Positions 12,342-23,968 of a stretch of DNA of 64,000 bases are shown in pieces. Under the pieces are notes generated by a model. It was not told where the DNA came from, did no database searches, and saw nothing but the letters and a program-made list of their open reading frames with translations. The position numbers were made by a program, and so were the translations under genes. This DNA is from Spirodela intermedia. Lineage: Eukaryota > Streptophyta > Magnoliopsida > Alismatales > Araceae. Position 1 is the stretch's first letter, and every line of letters begins with the position of its first letter. The stretch covers positions 9,765,878-9,829,877 of the forward strand of contig LR746264.1 in NCBI GenBank assembly GCA_902729315.2, given 5' to 3'.

Positions 12342-12713
12342 TTATTTTCCTGGGCCCAGAGTGAGGAAGCCAGCTTCGTCCTCCATGGGAGGAAGGTTCA
12401 GGTCCAGGCGGAAGAAGAGGCTGGCCGGCGATCCCGCCGGCGGCGAGGTTACCCCCTCCGCCGCCGCCGCCGCCGCCGACTTGTGCCGTCTCATGTGCCC
12501 GCCGAGAGCCTGGCCGGCGGCGAACACGAGGCCGCAGACGGTGCACTCGTGGACCTTCTCAGACTTCCGGCAGGGGCGGAGCCACGCCGCCGGCAGATTG
12601 GGCTGCCGCCGGTGACTGGTCCGGTGACCACCCAGAGCCTGGAAGGTGGAGAACCTCCGGTGACAGGTCTTGCACTCGAACATCACCATCTCCGCCTTCC
12701 TCTCTCTTTCCAT
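12342..12713 (-). CDS. Small two-finger C2H2 ZAT-type transcriptional repressor
   Basis: Intronless, 123 residues. Two plant-type C2H2 fingers with the invariant QALGGH helix: FECKTCHRRFSTFQALGGH at about residues 12-32 and HECTVCGLVFAAGQALGGH at about 55-77. An EAR repression motif (LDLNLPP) lies near the C terminus. This architecture is that of the C1-2i ZAT family of stress-responsive repressors. It lacks a clear N-terminal L-box. The finger spacer is rich in Arg and Pro. It resembles the ZAT-like gene at 27877 but is shorter. The start used is MERERKAEM; MVMFECK a few codons downstream is an alternative that would leave a longer leader after the nearby TATA box. Confidence 0.92.
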   Translation of the reverse strand: MERERKAEMVMFECKTCHRRFSTFQALGGHRTSHRRQPNLPAAWLRPCRKSEKVHECTVCGLVFAAGQALGGHMRRHKSAAAAAAEGVTSPPAGSPASLFFRLDLNLPPMEDEAGFLTLGPGK

Positions 12714-12733
12714 TGTAAAGTGTGAGCACCTTC

Positions 12734-12746
12734 CATATTTATAAGC
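12734..12746 (-). promoter_or_regulatory. TATA box for the minus-strand ZAT-like gene
   Basis: CTTATAAATATGG on the minus strand, ending only ~20 bases before the ATG at 12713. Normal TATA spacing would put transcription start at or just past that ATG. Confidence 0.5.
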
Positions 12747-13968
12747 GGCCGAGCTTGACTTCGATCCACTCTGGCGGAGTAACGACGAAGGAAGCTCTTC
12801 GCCGTTTCCGGGGTGTTCCCAGTAGAGAGGGGAGACGAAGACGACGACCAGCGCCGTCGGGGAGTGAGTTTTCTTCGCGGAGGAGAAAACACGGGACCTC
12901 CCCCCCCCTCTCACTGTCTGAACAACCCCGGTCCGAACCGGGCCCGCGGGCGGACTGAACCGGGTCGCACTTAAATGCGCGTAATCCGTTACCGTTGACC
13001 CGAAAATTCCTAATATTGGGCCGACACGCGTCAAAATATCAGTGGATGAACACTATCCGAACCCTCTCCTTGCCGTCCATCCGAACGCCAATGAAACTGA
13101 CTAACATACCCTTAGGTTCGGGGTCCACTTCTCTTTGCCACGTCTTAATCGACGGGCGACGACGACGGTCGAAGCTATCCGCGCATCTAATGACGTGAGA
13201 GCCTACTCAGCTATAGCGGAGGGTATTATCGTCATATGAGAAGACCATGCACGTTCGGTGGAATTCAGAGAAAAATTGCTTTCCCATAAATCGATTCCTC
13301 GGATGATCTGTCTACTCGCAAATCTGACCCTCCGATCCGTAGTCCCTCTCGCGGTTACCCTTCTGATAATCACGGCTGCCGACAAATCACTGCTTAATGA
13401 TCCGCAAACATTTTCTCTCTCCTCCGGCATCCATAGTTAGAGGGTTTAAAACCCTTCTCTAGGGAGAGAGAGAGAGAAGAGAGAGAGAAGGGGTGGCGAC
13501 CGTTCTACGACGAAGGTTGAGCGGCTTTGAAGTTTCTCTCTCTTTCTTTCTCTCCCTCTCTCTCTCTCTATATCCCGCGGCCTTGTTATGTGCATGTCTC
13601 AGACGCGCCTCCTTCCCTCTTCTCGCCGCGGGCAGCAGCTCCCACCACCACCGCCGCCACCCATCTCAACGACGGACTGCGCCAGGAACACTTCTTATCA
13701 TACCAGCAATATTTTCCCTCTATCGCTCTCTCTCTCTCTCTGAGTTGGTCACACCTTTGCATGCTTTTCTCCCACGGCCTTCTCTCTAGTCCCGATCTCT
13801 CCCTCCCGCCGTCTGCGCTCTTCTTGTGCGGCTGTGCAATTCGCGCAAGGCGTGGCGAGCAGTGTACATCTCTTTCTGCGTTGGCTCCGCTCGTCTTCTG
13901 ATCTTGTGGCGCGGGAGTTGGTGGACGCCGCGAGCTCTGAATCTGGCCGCGGTTGAAGTCGCTCGCTC
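12747..13968. promoter_or_regulatory. Divergent upstream region of ZAT-like and ALP1-like genes
   Basis: About 1.2 kb without recognised coding sequence. The right part, from about 13,450, is pyrimidine-rich with (CT)n tracts at 13,530-13,570 and 13,722-13,742 and is probably the 5' UTR of the ALP1-like gene. TTGAC-type W-box cores occur on both strands. No TATA box stands out on the plus side. Confidence 0.5.
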
Positions 13969-16900
13969 ATGGGACCTGTTAGAGGGATGAAGAGGAAGAG
14001 AAAGCAGGAGAAGAAGGCGAGCAAGGAGGCCGCCGCGGCCGCCTACGCGGCGTCCCAAGGACAGGAGCCTTCTGATTGGTGGGACGACTTCTCCAAGAGG
14101 ATTACAGGTTCTTTCTTGTTCTCGACCTTCTGCTTCTGGTTTACCGTTCGCCTCGACTTCTTCTCTGCTTATTCGTTCTGCAACTATCACTGATGCGATA
14201 AACTGGTCCATGTCCCTGGTAGTGCTTCTCCTGTCGAGACGATCCGTAATCACGCGTTTCGATGATATGTCTTCGTTCGATCTGTTAGGGCCCTTACCTT
14301 TTACAATGGAATGCGTATGTATCCACAAAGAAATTCCGTACTCCGCCAACGCGGAGTTTTGTGGTGAGTTGCCGTAGCTGTTCTTCCACCACCAAGAATG
14401 AACACTTCCCGCCGGCAGTTTGTCTCGTCGACTATGTCAGTTCTCCCCTCCAGGTAGCAACCACAGGCCTAACGCTTCACGGCGTATTCTCTGATGGGTA
14501 TTTCTGCCTGTATGCCTGATCCCGTCTATGACGGTAGATTTCCAAACCTTCATCTGTTCCGAAAGTGGTTGCCGGTCAGGATTAGGTAATCCAGCAGATC
14601 GCAGGTTCCGATTTCCAGGCATTAAGTTTGCCCAAAATGTACGGGTGGTTTTCCCCTTTTTGTTTAGATGTCGGGATCCGAACATCTTTAAGAGTCATCT
14701 TGTTATCTGCCCGAGGCCAGAATATTTTCTAATTATTGCTCTTCCTTGCGTTTTTATCTTTTGTATTGAACGCGCAAGTCTATGCTGCAATCATTGATAC
14801 TAGTCTGTCAACTACCGAAATTCTTTCGCTTCCCGTATCTGAAGTGGTTCGAAGCTGTTGATGTGCTAATATAGGAACATGTAGTGAAAAATGCGGAACC
14901 ATAAATGATCAAGGTTATTGAGATGTGCATCATCCTTATTTACAGAACACATTGAATAACCATTTCCTCTGGCATATGTTTTTGTCATTTTTTATCACCG
15001 AATGGACAAGATCATGTTACATCTGGTTGGCCTCTGATGGTAATGAATTTTGTCAAGATTATGAACGGCTTGCATGCTTTTTCCTAAATTCCCTTTGCAC
15101 GGCCTTAAGATTGCCTCTATAGCTCACCTTAAACGACAGAGCAATACATTAATATGATCTGGTAAACTAATTATGTTGGTTCTGTGCCTTTGACCTTTTT
15201 TTCAGTGCTGTCCTTTTGGTCCCTAAGACATTCAATTCTATTTTCGAGTCTTCTTTGGGTCTCAGAAAACTTCTTTCTTAATTCGATGCAATAAAATCTT
15301 CACATCTGTGAAACTTATTCATATTTTTTCATTTTTTATCAACATTATTCCCAACTGTTATGAGCCATACCCTATCTTGACTTTGGATGTCCGTTTGGAC
15401 GGAGGAATGAACGTCCTAAATGCACAACAAGATTTTCTCAATTGGTCGATCAATCATTTTTATTGGTTATTCTCTGAAGATCTTGATAGAATATCAATGT
15501 GTTGTCTTTCACGAAACATTTTGGTTGTTTACCTGCTGAGTAGCGGTCAACCGATTTCTCCAGATTGGTTCAGTACACATTTCAAGACGAATTCAGTCAA
15601 CTGCAGTCACTGACCTTTTTTAAAATATCAATCTTTGGGCACATAATTTGACAATAATATTAATCTGGACATTTCTCGACCCATAATTTGAATTTTCTGG
15701 TATTTTTCTCACTTTGATCGATGAATTTCTGTCTATTAGCTTTTAAATGAAGAAAAGTGGGAATGCAAATACTGTTGTTTCAGTAGTTGTATTATTTATT
15801 TAAATTATGTTATTTTTAAGGACGTCATCTTTTGAACAATTTGCTAAAGCTAATTAAAAATTTAAAATTTTTATTTTCCGGTGAAAAAGCCCAACTTCTG
15901 TCATACATAATTTTTTTCTTTTCCCTTTTGTGGTGGAAAGTCTGTTAGATGAAGCATGAATGCATCCCTCCTTATGTGGAGTTTAAGGTATTATTTCAAT
16001 TTGTACGTCTGTATAAAATACTAGAGGCATGTATTCATCAGTCTATTTGCAGTATCAAAGATGCTAATTTTGTGCACGTTTGATCAGTAGAGAACAACTT
16101 CACAGGGGAGCATGGAAAATAGTTGAGAAACGGATTTTTACATTGACTAATCAAATCTAATTTTAGGTTATTCACAAAACATGTGACAGATGGCGTTATA
16201 GACACTTTTTTAACTCATTAAATGATTTATGTGGAGAGAAGATCATATGTCAAGTGATGTGTAGACACTAAAAAGTATATTCACTTTAAGAAAGGGACCT
16301 AATATGGATAATATTATTTATGTAATAATCCCCTTTTTTCGTGACTTTGTCTCCCTCTCTGTAATCTCTGTATTTCATCTTTGCTCCTGTGACTCTTTCA
16401 TTTTTATCTTTTTTTCCTTCAATTAGATGATTGATTTCTACGATTATTAGTTAAATCATTGCTATAAATCTTAAGATTATATTTTTCTTTTATCTTAGCA
16501 TTTTTCCATAGCATATCCTTTCCTATTCTTATGTACATGAGAAGCCATTCTATCCTAAAACTTGTAGAGTGTATTTTATTTCTTAAAACCTTTCAGATAT
16601 CTAAATATACTGTGTCTATGAGTAGCATTTAGATCGGCCTCTTACATGTTAACTTGCTGACAAGGCCACCTGGATCTGCTGCAGATGAACTTTCTCCTAG
16701 TCCGCAATTTTGCAAAAAAAGTTGATTTGCGGAGCTTCAGATTTTCTTTCCCATTTGAGTTTCCCAAGTACAATTCAAGCTCGTTACGCTTGTTTACTAT
16801 AGGAGGAACCCAATGAATGATTTATTTTTTTTGTCCACTTTTTATCAGATAGTATTCAAATACAGATGATTGCATAGACAGGAAGCATGCCTGTCTGTGT

Positions 16901-19900
16901 GTAATATCATAATTCGTAGTTTTCCCTCCTCTTGGACGGTTGTTTTGCCATAATTCATGTTGAATTTCATGAACTTATGATTTCCGAAATGCTAATGCAT
17001 GAAATAACTTTTTATCTATAACGGAGTCTAATGATCTTGCATGCAGAGTCATTATAACTCATCTGTGTTACTAGAATTACATGACAGTGTAAAATTTATT
17101 GCGGTACTTTCAGTCCCAGTAATTGAAGTTTTTTTTTTGCAATATCACATACATTATGTTGTTTTTCAAAAAAAAAAATTATAATCTGGATTATGCCTCC
17201 AATTTGCATGTCCTCAGTGCATATCCCAGTGTTGAGGGTTGTGCATGTAAATATAAATAAGTTGGCTTTATACGTCTGCAATGTTTGTACTGGGGAATCG
17301 ATGTGTCACCACTGTCATTTTATTTTAAGGGAACGAACTTTGGAGTTTCGCCTAAAATCAAAACTCGGAGGCTGCAGAATGTTCACCCATTTCTGTTCCT
17401 TTCCGACTCCTTTTATACTTCTAACGCTGATGGTTAGGGGGGCTGCTATTGTCCACTGTTCAACGTTTTGTTGCAATATTTCAAACGATTTCTCCTTAAC
17501 CAACTAGATTATACGATGTTTACTTTCATGAATCAAAGATATCTTTAAACATATACAAGACAACTGTTCTTTAATCTCCTTTCGCCTGTTTCATCATTTT
17601 TCAGGATTAAAGTTTTAAACCCCACAATTATAGCATGATCAAGTTTCGCCCATGTTTTTCATAAAGGTTCAAATGCTAGTGAGAAAAGTGTACTTCCATG
17701 GAAACTCCTGTAAAACAGTCAATGTCTGACCGTTTTGCAGCCATCAATCGCCATTTTTAGTTTTGTTTTCATGTGGTTCACATTGTATGATGGTCAATAC
17801 CGGTCATTTAATGTTTGAATGACTACTACTTCTCATCTTATCATATTTTTCTTTGCACTCGTTGAGATTATAACTGGAAATTAGATCTGTTTCAACTATT
17901 AAATATCATAGTTGGATAGCACTGCCAAAATCAGTGTACTACTCTGATCAAACTTAGCAACTTTTTATGCAAAATTGTCGCTTGCAATGGAAGTTCTAAC
18001 AACAACTGGATTTCCTTTGGTGCATGTCCATGAGATCGAATTCTTTAAAGGTCAACGGACACCGGTGTCAGTGGGTAGACTTTTATCACTACATGTTATC
18101 ATACGGACTAGGTTGACATGTATGGGAGGATAACATCTAGACCGCCTTTCATGCGAGAAGAACCAAAGATAACATCTTAGCTACCAGTGCGAGTCTATAC
18201 ACTATGCCGGCTCAAGGCTAATGATTCTCATCCCACCGGGGTCCTCGGTATACCATGTGATGAATGAACCAGCCATAACCCCTGCTGACGGGGGTGGATG
18301 AGACAGACTCTTGAACGGGGATGCTCCCATGACCTTATGGAAAACCACCGAGTGTGGATAATGCTTGGGGATCTCCTGATCTCTTTTTTGTTTTCAAGAA
18401 ATCTTACTTAATGTTGACTTTTTTTATCATTCACCCAGACATTTCAACCCAGTTACTCTGTCACATCTATGTGTTCAATCAGCATGTGCAAATGATGTTT
18501 TGTCATCCACTAGGATTTTGGAAACATGATATCAGATTTAATGAAAGTTGATATGATTTGGCGTTGACTTTAGATTACACTGAACATGATCCATGTCCCA
18601 ACCCCCCATTGTGCCCCAGGTCAATGAATCCGAGTCATCTCCTTTTCCAACGCAATGATCATGTCCAGATATTTTATCAATAATGATCACGTCGGATGGT
18701 TTTAAATCTCCTGGATTTACTTATTTTTAGACTTTATTTATCCTTAAATCTTCGGCCATTTTTTCACAGCTGCATTATCTTTCTCCCTTTATTCAACTTT
18801 ACTGGTGAACCCACCACCACATTGGCAAGTGAAACCGAGCCATGAACGGGGATGGCTCAGTTTTCACGTTGACCCCTGCAGCATGGAGGAAACATGTTGA
18901 GCAGAGTCAATGATTCTGTGGAAGCATGTGGACTCCCAGTGCACTATCCCATATCTAATCCATTCGATAGCATCTTCTTACAGGGGTCAACGCTACCGTT
19001 TCAGTCAATTTCTCTGCTGATATCATCACTTGATACATGTCTGAAGAATGCTGGGTTTTTTTTTTCTGTGATTCTTGGAAAATGATTGATCTTTCCCCAT
19101 GAACGCCGGCTGATTTTCAGGCCCCTTGTCAACGTCCAAAGGATTGGACGACTTCGAATCGGTCTTCAAGATGTCCAGGAAGACCTTCAACTACATCTGC
19201 TCCCTGGTCAAGGAGGACCTGATGGGAAGACCTTCGAGCTTCACCTGCTTGAATGGCAGAGTCCTCTCGGCGAACGATCAGGTCGCTGTGGCCCTGAGGA
19301 GGCTGAGTTCAGGAGAATCTCTCCTGACGGTGGGGCAGTCCTTCGGCGTGAACCAGTCGACGGTCTCCCAGGTGACCTGGAGATTCGTGGAGGCCATGGA
19401 AGAAAGAGGCATCCACCACCTGCGGTGGCCCAGTGGGAAGGAGATGGAGGCCATCAAGGCCAAGTTCGAAGACATCCGGGGGCTCCCAAACTGCTGCGGC
19501 GCCATCGACGCCACCCACATCGTCATGTGCCTGCCCTCGGTAGATCCCTCCAACTCCGTATGGATCGATCCGGAGAAGAAGCACAGCATGGTGTTGCAGG
19601 CGATCGTGGACCCCGAGATGCGGTTCAGGGACATCGTCACCGGCTGGCCGGGGAGCATGAGCGACGCCATAGTCCTCCAGAGCTCCGGCTTCTTCCAGCT
19701 CTGCGAGACCGGCGCGCGTCTGAATGGGGCCAAGACGGAGCTACCGGAAGGATCGGAGGTGAGGGAGTACCTCGTCGGCGACGCCGGCTACCCGCTCCTC
19801 CCGTGGCTGCTCACCCCCTTCCGAGGGAGGGACCTGCCGGACGCCGCCGCCGAGTTCAACAAGCGCCACCAGGCCACGCGGCTGGTCTCGCAGCGGGCGC

Positions 19901-20163
19901 TAGCGAGGTTGAAGGAGATGTGGAGGATCTTCCAGGGGGAGATGTGGCGCCCCGACAAGCACCGCCTCCCGCGGATCATCCTCGTCTGCTGCATCCTCCA
20001 CAACATCGTCATCGACCTCGAGGACCCCGCAAGAGATCGCCTCCCCCTCTCCGCCCACCACGACTCAGGCTACCGCCAGCAGCACTGCAACTTCTCCGAC
20101 AAGGCCGCCCGCTCCGCCAGGGAGAAGCTCTCCCAGTACCTCTCCGGTGGCCTCCCTCCCTGA
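13969..20163 (+). CDS. Domesticated Harbinger transposase, ALP1-like (2 exons, 5.0-kb intron)
   Basis: Exon 1 (13969-14107) encodes MGPVRGMKRKRKQEKK...WWDDFSKRITG; exon 2 (19121-20163) continues in phase with PLSTSKGLDDFESVFKMSRK and carries the nuclease-like domain. Together they give 393 residues. The exon 1 start and WWD-F-KRITG motif recur in plant proteins derived from PIF/Harbinger transposase, such as Arabidopsis At3g55350 (recalled, not searched). An N-terminal helix-turn-helix (around VGQSFGVNQSTVSQVTWRFVE) precedes the DDE_Tnp_4 fold. The first Asp (GAIDATH) and second Asp (GDAGYP) are present, but the expected catalytic Glu before the R-A-LK motif is replaced: the sequence reads LVSQRALARLK. 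With no terminal inverted repeats seen and a normal exon-intron structure, it is most likely a host gene. ALP1 relatives act with Polycomb complexes; a chromatin role here is inference. Confidence 0.88.
14108..19120 (+). other. 5-kb intron of the ALP1-like gene
   Basis: AT-rich, with no open frame that I recognise. A less AT-rich island at about 18,050-18,360 and another at 18,600-18,680 look foreign to the rest of the intron and may be old transposon pieces, but I could not assign them. Splice sites GT (14108) and TTTTCAG (ends 19120) are good. Confidence 0.6.
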
Positions 20164-20757
20164 CTGTGACTCTGATCACCACCTCCCCCCCCCCCAATCT
20201 CTTCCTCGCTCCCTGCAAACCCCCTAATCTTCTTCCTGCGGTTTTGAGCAAACTGCCCAATATGGGCTTTTATTGGGCCACTCCTTTCTCACAGCCCATC
20301 GGTTGACTTGGACGGCCCCATAATTCCACTATTTTTCATGGCTTTTAAAATCAGAAATCCGTGTCCTTTCTTTATATATTCAGCAGATGGCATTTTATTT
20401 GAATGTTTTCGAATTATCCAAATATTGGGGAATTATATTTTTTTATTTGTATTTATTGTCCGACGTGGATAATAATTCCGCACCAACTGAAAGTATTATT
20501 CCGATAATGCATTATTTTATTCTGTAATGACGTCATCATTCGTGCCTTTTTAGGTAATTATCCGTTTCTATGATGTCACAAAAACTAACGGATTAGAGCC
20601 TTTTCCGTGTATTAATTCCCTCATTATCGTTAATGAGCCTCCGCCGTGACGTCATTGGAGGCTAAACATATAAATATCAAAATACTAGGGCCCAAAACAC
20701 AATTTGAGTATCCGCCTTGTCTGCCCCTTAACTAGTGGTGGTCGCTTCTGGGCAATA

Positions 20758-20815
<58 letters not shown>

Positions 20816-20931
20816 ACTCGGGAAACGGTCATCGATGGACTTTCAGTTGGCCGGGGTTGGATTAGATTCATCGGGGATTCGTTGCAGGAGAGGGAAAAGA
20901 GACATCGAGGGAGAAGGGGAATTGGGGAGGG
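20164..20931. promoter_or_regulatory. Upstream region of the Yippee-like gene with two TGACGTCA palindromes
   Basis: AT-rich spacer. Two perfect CRE/bZIP palindromes TGACGTCA lie at 20528-20535 and 20647-20654, with a related TGATGTCA near 20571. A TATA box (ACATATAAATAT) follows at 20666-20677. The (CT)n tract at 20762-20811 would fall in the 5' UTR. Confidence 0.6.
20762..20811. repeat. (CT)n microsatellite in the Yippee-like 5' UTR
   Basis: About 25 CT units, 120 bases before the ATG and downstream of the predicted TATA box. Confidence 0.95.
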
Positions 20932-23900
20932 ATGGGCAGGCTTCATCTGGTTCTCTTGGAGGACGGCGACGTCTACAGCTGCAAGTGCTGCCATACGCAA
21001 CTCGCACTCAACGTGGATGTCTGCTCCAAGGTGTCGGCTACTCTTCGATCTCCGTTTACCAACCTTGTGCTTAGGAAATTTGCGCGCAATTTAATGTCCA
21101 CCTCGTGGTTCTTCGTGGCAGATAAATTGTTCCTGCTTTCTCTGGTGATCTCCAGATCGCCGCTACGTTTTTGCTCGTCTCCTCTCCGTGGATGACTGTG
21201 ATTACGGAAGAAAGCGTGTTATCTGGCCCCGATGTTGCCTGAATTAGGTTTTATTCAATTCCGTGGAGCATCCCCCGTGGTTCTGGGAAATGATCAGCCC
21301 TTGTTTTTTCCTCGGATGGCAGGGTGTTAGAGGAGCATCTAATTGAAATGTCGCCGTCTGTCCCAGTAATAATTTTTTTGGCGAAAACTGAGGATGAAGA
21401 GGAAAACTCCCATGAATATCTCCTCGGAGGTCTGGCATGACTCGAAGGTGTCTCTCGGGTAAGTTAGGGTCGAAGAGAGGCTGATTTCCACCTCGTGCAT
21501 TACAGACGCAGCTCTCTGCGTCCTAGATGATTCAAACCCACACGACCCGATAACATATCAGTCTGTAGCAAGCGATCTTGACGATAAAACATCCATAGAA
21601 GATGCAGAGGATTAACCAATAATTCAACCAATTTTCACTCATCCTTCTTTTTTTTTCAATTTTTTCCCTTGTATCTTGATTACATTGAATCTATCTCCTG
21701 ACTCCAGGTGACAGTGTCCACGGTGTAGGATCAGTTGCCATGGTTGATGGTCACTGATCTGGACCACTGGAGATAACTGAAAGAATAATATTTCACTCTG
21801 TATGAAAAGAAAACGTGAGCATTTTTCTTCTTCATTTTAATTTAGTTCTATAACTATCAAACACCCACATCGGTGTTGAAAACTAATTACCAAGTAAACA
21901 TGTTGCATGACGCCAAAATAAACTGAGGTTCTGTGGAAGTTTTCGGGGATAACAGACAAGGATAGCCTTCTATTTTTGTTTTGATCTTTAATGGGAGTAC
22001 CGGTGGCTAACAGTGTTTACCCAAAAAATGGGTAGACCTCGAATTATGAAGCAAAAAATGGATAATGCATAATAAAGGGAGGGGTACGAAGAATTTAGAG
22101 CTCACCATAGAAATGGAGTGGAAACACTACCGTTAATTCACCAATATCCACCAATTGTCAAAGTTTTAATACATGGGTGATCTTACGAATATTTCTCGAG
22201 TTGATATCTGAACTTTTCCCTTGCATCTGTGAAGGTATGTTGCAGTGTTTCATCTCATTATTTATTTTGAACGCCGTCTTATATATCAACAAGACTTCTA
22301 GAGCATTTTTTTCGCTCGCTGTCCACTTACACACAATCATTGTAAAAATGTTATTCTGGCCGATTGATATGTGAACGAATGAAAGATCTTGTCCACGTGT
22401 GTTGTTTGAGGAAAAACTTCCAATCTACAATATCAATGTGGGTCGAATAAGTCATGAAGCTAATCCCATTGCATATATCTATGTTTTGACAATTCTGACA
22501 GGGTTTTCTTTTGTCATCTTGCCCAGCATTTCCAATGCAGACATGGAAAGGCTTATCTCTTCACTAAAGTGTAAGTTCCTCCCATAACCTTGCCCACTGA
22601 GCCTTAAGGAAAATGCCGCCTAAACCATGTCAAATAGATGCACATATGCTCAATGATGCTAATTTGCGTAGTTTGACTGGGCTATATTCTTTACTCCTCT
22701 CATTCTGTTTAATCGGTGGAAACCAACGTTCAATATACAGTATGAGATTATAGATACTGTTGCACTAGAGTTACGGTTTGAAAATTTTTAGGAAGGCATT
22801 ATTTTGTGAGGGTTTTGGGTCGTATATTAGGGCGGGTCCAAGATTGCCAGGATTTAATTTAATCTTTAAACTTTACTTATCCCTGTATGGTTCCTAATTG
22901 GCCAACATTAATTACGTGTTTCTGGGAACTAAATGCCCGGTTTCCTTTCATCACTTGCACGAACCATTCAGTCTCCGAATTCTCGTTCTCAGCTCTTACT
23001 TCAGCTCATATTTGCTATCTTTCTTGAATCTTACCCGACTAACAGAACTTCAAGTTTCAGAGAAGGGTTTTGGTAGAAGCATGTTTTATTGAGGCCACTT
23101 ACGTTACTTCCATGAAAAAAAACTCTTCAAGTGTGTGTTTTCTGACTATTATGGTCGCCCTGTGTTGGGCTCGGCGACTCTTCTCCGGCATGAAAATGGA
23201 ATGTCTGGTGTGAGATTTAACTCTTACGGATGCAGATACGAGTGCATAATGATCAAAATTTTGCGTCAACTTATCAATTTTTCATCAAATTGGTCTCCTC
23301 TCCCTTCAATCTCCTTTGTTGGCGAGTGGTCCTTTGACTTGACCTGCTGACCTTGGATCTCCCTCTTGAATCATCTTTGTTCTCGGAGGGAATAATCGTG
23401 CTCTCCATACTATCTAGCAACTCATTTAAACGAGCGAATCGGAGAAGAAAATGAAGAAATTTTGTCATGAGGAACCGTATTTCTGTTCATGTTCGTTTGC
23501 CTTGTGCTGCCAGTGTGAATGTGTTCGTCGGAAAGAAGGAGAAGCGGCTGATGACGACGGGGATGCACACCGTTGCCGACATATTCTGCGTGTGCTGTGG
23601 CTCCATTCTTGGGTGGAAATATGTGCCGTCCCCACCCTATAATACTACTGCCTTTGTTGACCTTGCTTCCGCCGCCGCTGCTTCTGATTCCTCCCCCCCT
23701 CTCTCTCTCTCTTCTTTTCAGGAGGCCGCTCATGCCAAGAAAGAAAAGTACAAGGAGGGGATGTTCATCCTCGAGAGGTACGTAGCTGCAAGCTTCTCGC
23801 TCTCTCACTCTCTCTCTAGAAAACCGACCCAAATGGAGACATTGCAGGTTCCATGTTCTTGGGCCAGACGGATCTAATGACTGTGAGAGAGAAGAGACGC

Positions 23901-23968
23901 CGGATGATGAGGACGATGAAGATGATGCGGATGCAACCGAAGCAGGTGATTCGCTTAGTTTGCTGTAA
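20932..23968 (+). CDS. Yippee-like zinc-binding protein with acidic tail (5 exons)
   Basis: Assembled by hand from exons 20932-21030, 22527-22570, 23514-23622, 23722-23777 and 23848-23968. The total is 429 bases and 142 residues, every junction in phase. The product starts [20 protein letters not shown] and keeps the Yippee zinc ligands as two pairs: CKCC in exon 1, and CVCC in [16 protein letters not shown] of exon 3. The core [14 protein letters not shown] is encoded by the 44-base exon 2 and [11 protein letters not shown] by exon 4. Exon 5 completes [11 protein letters not shown], then adds an acidic extension with [15 protein letters not shown] before the stop. Yippee folds resemble the cereblon/MsrB fold and bind zinc; the plant function is poorly known. 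The donor of intron 3 (GTGCCG) is weak. The exons are short, so ORF-only gene finding would miss this gene. Confidence 0.9.

Noticed and set aside
18050-18360. Organellar or rDNA insertion in the ALP1-like intron
   Set aside because: Composition differs from the intron, but I could not match it to plastid, mitochondrial or rRNA sequence.
19086-20306. 406-residue frame overlapping the ALP1-like exon 2
   Set aside because: It is the +1 shadow of the transposase-derived frame: Arg/Pro-rich, no domain. The frame starting at 19121 matches the family.
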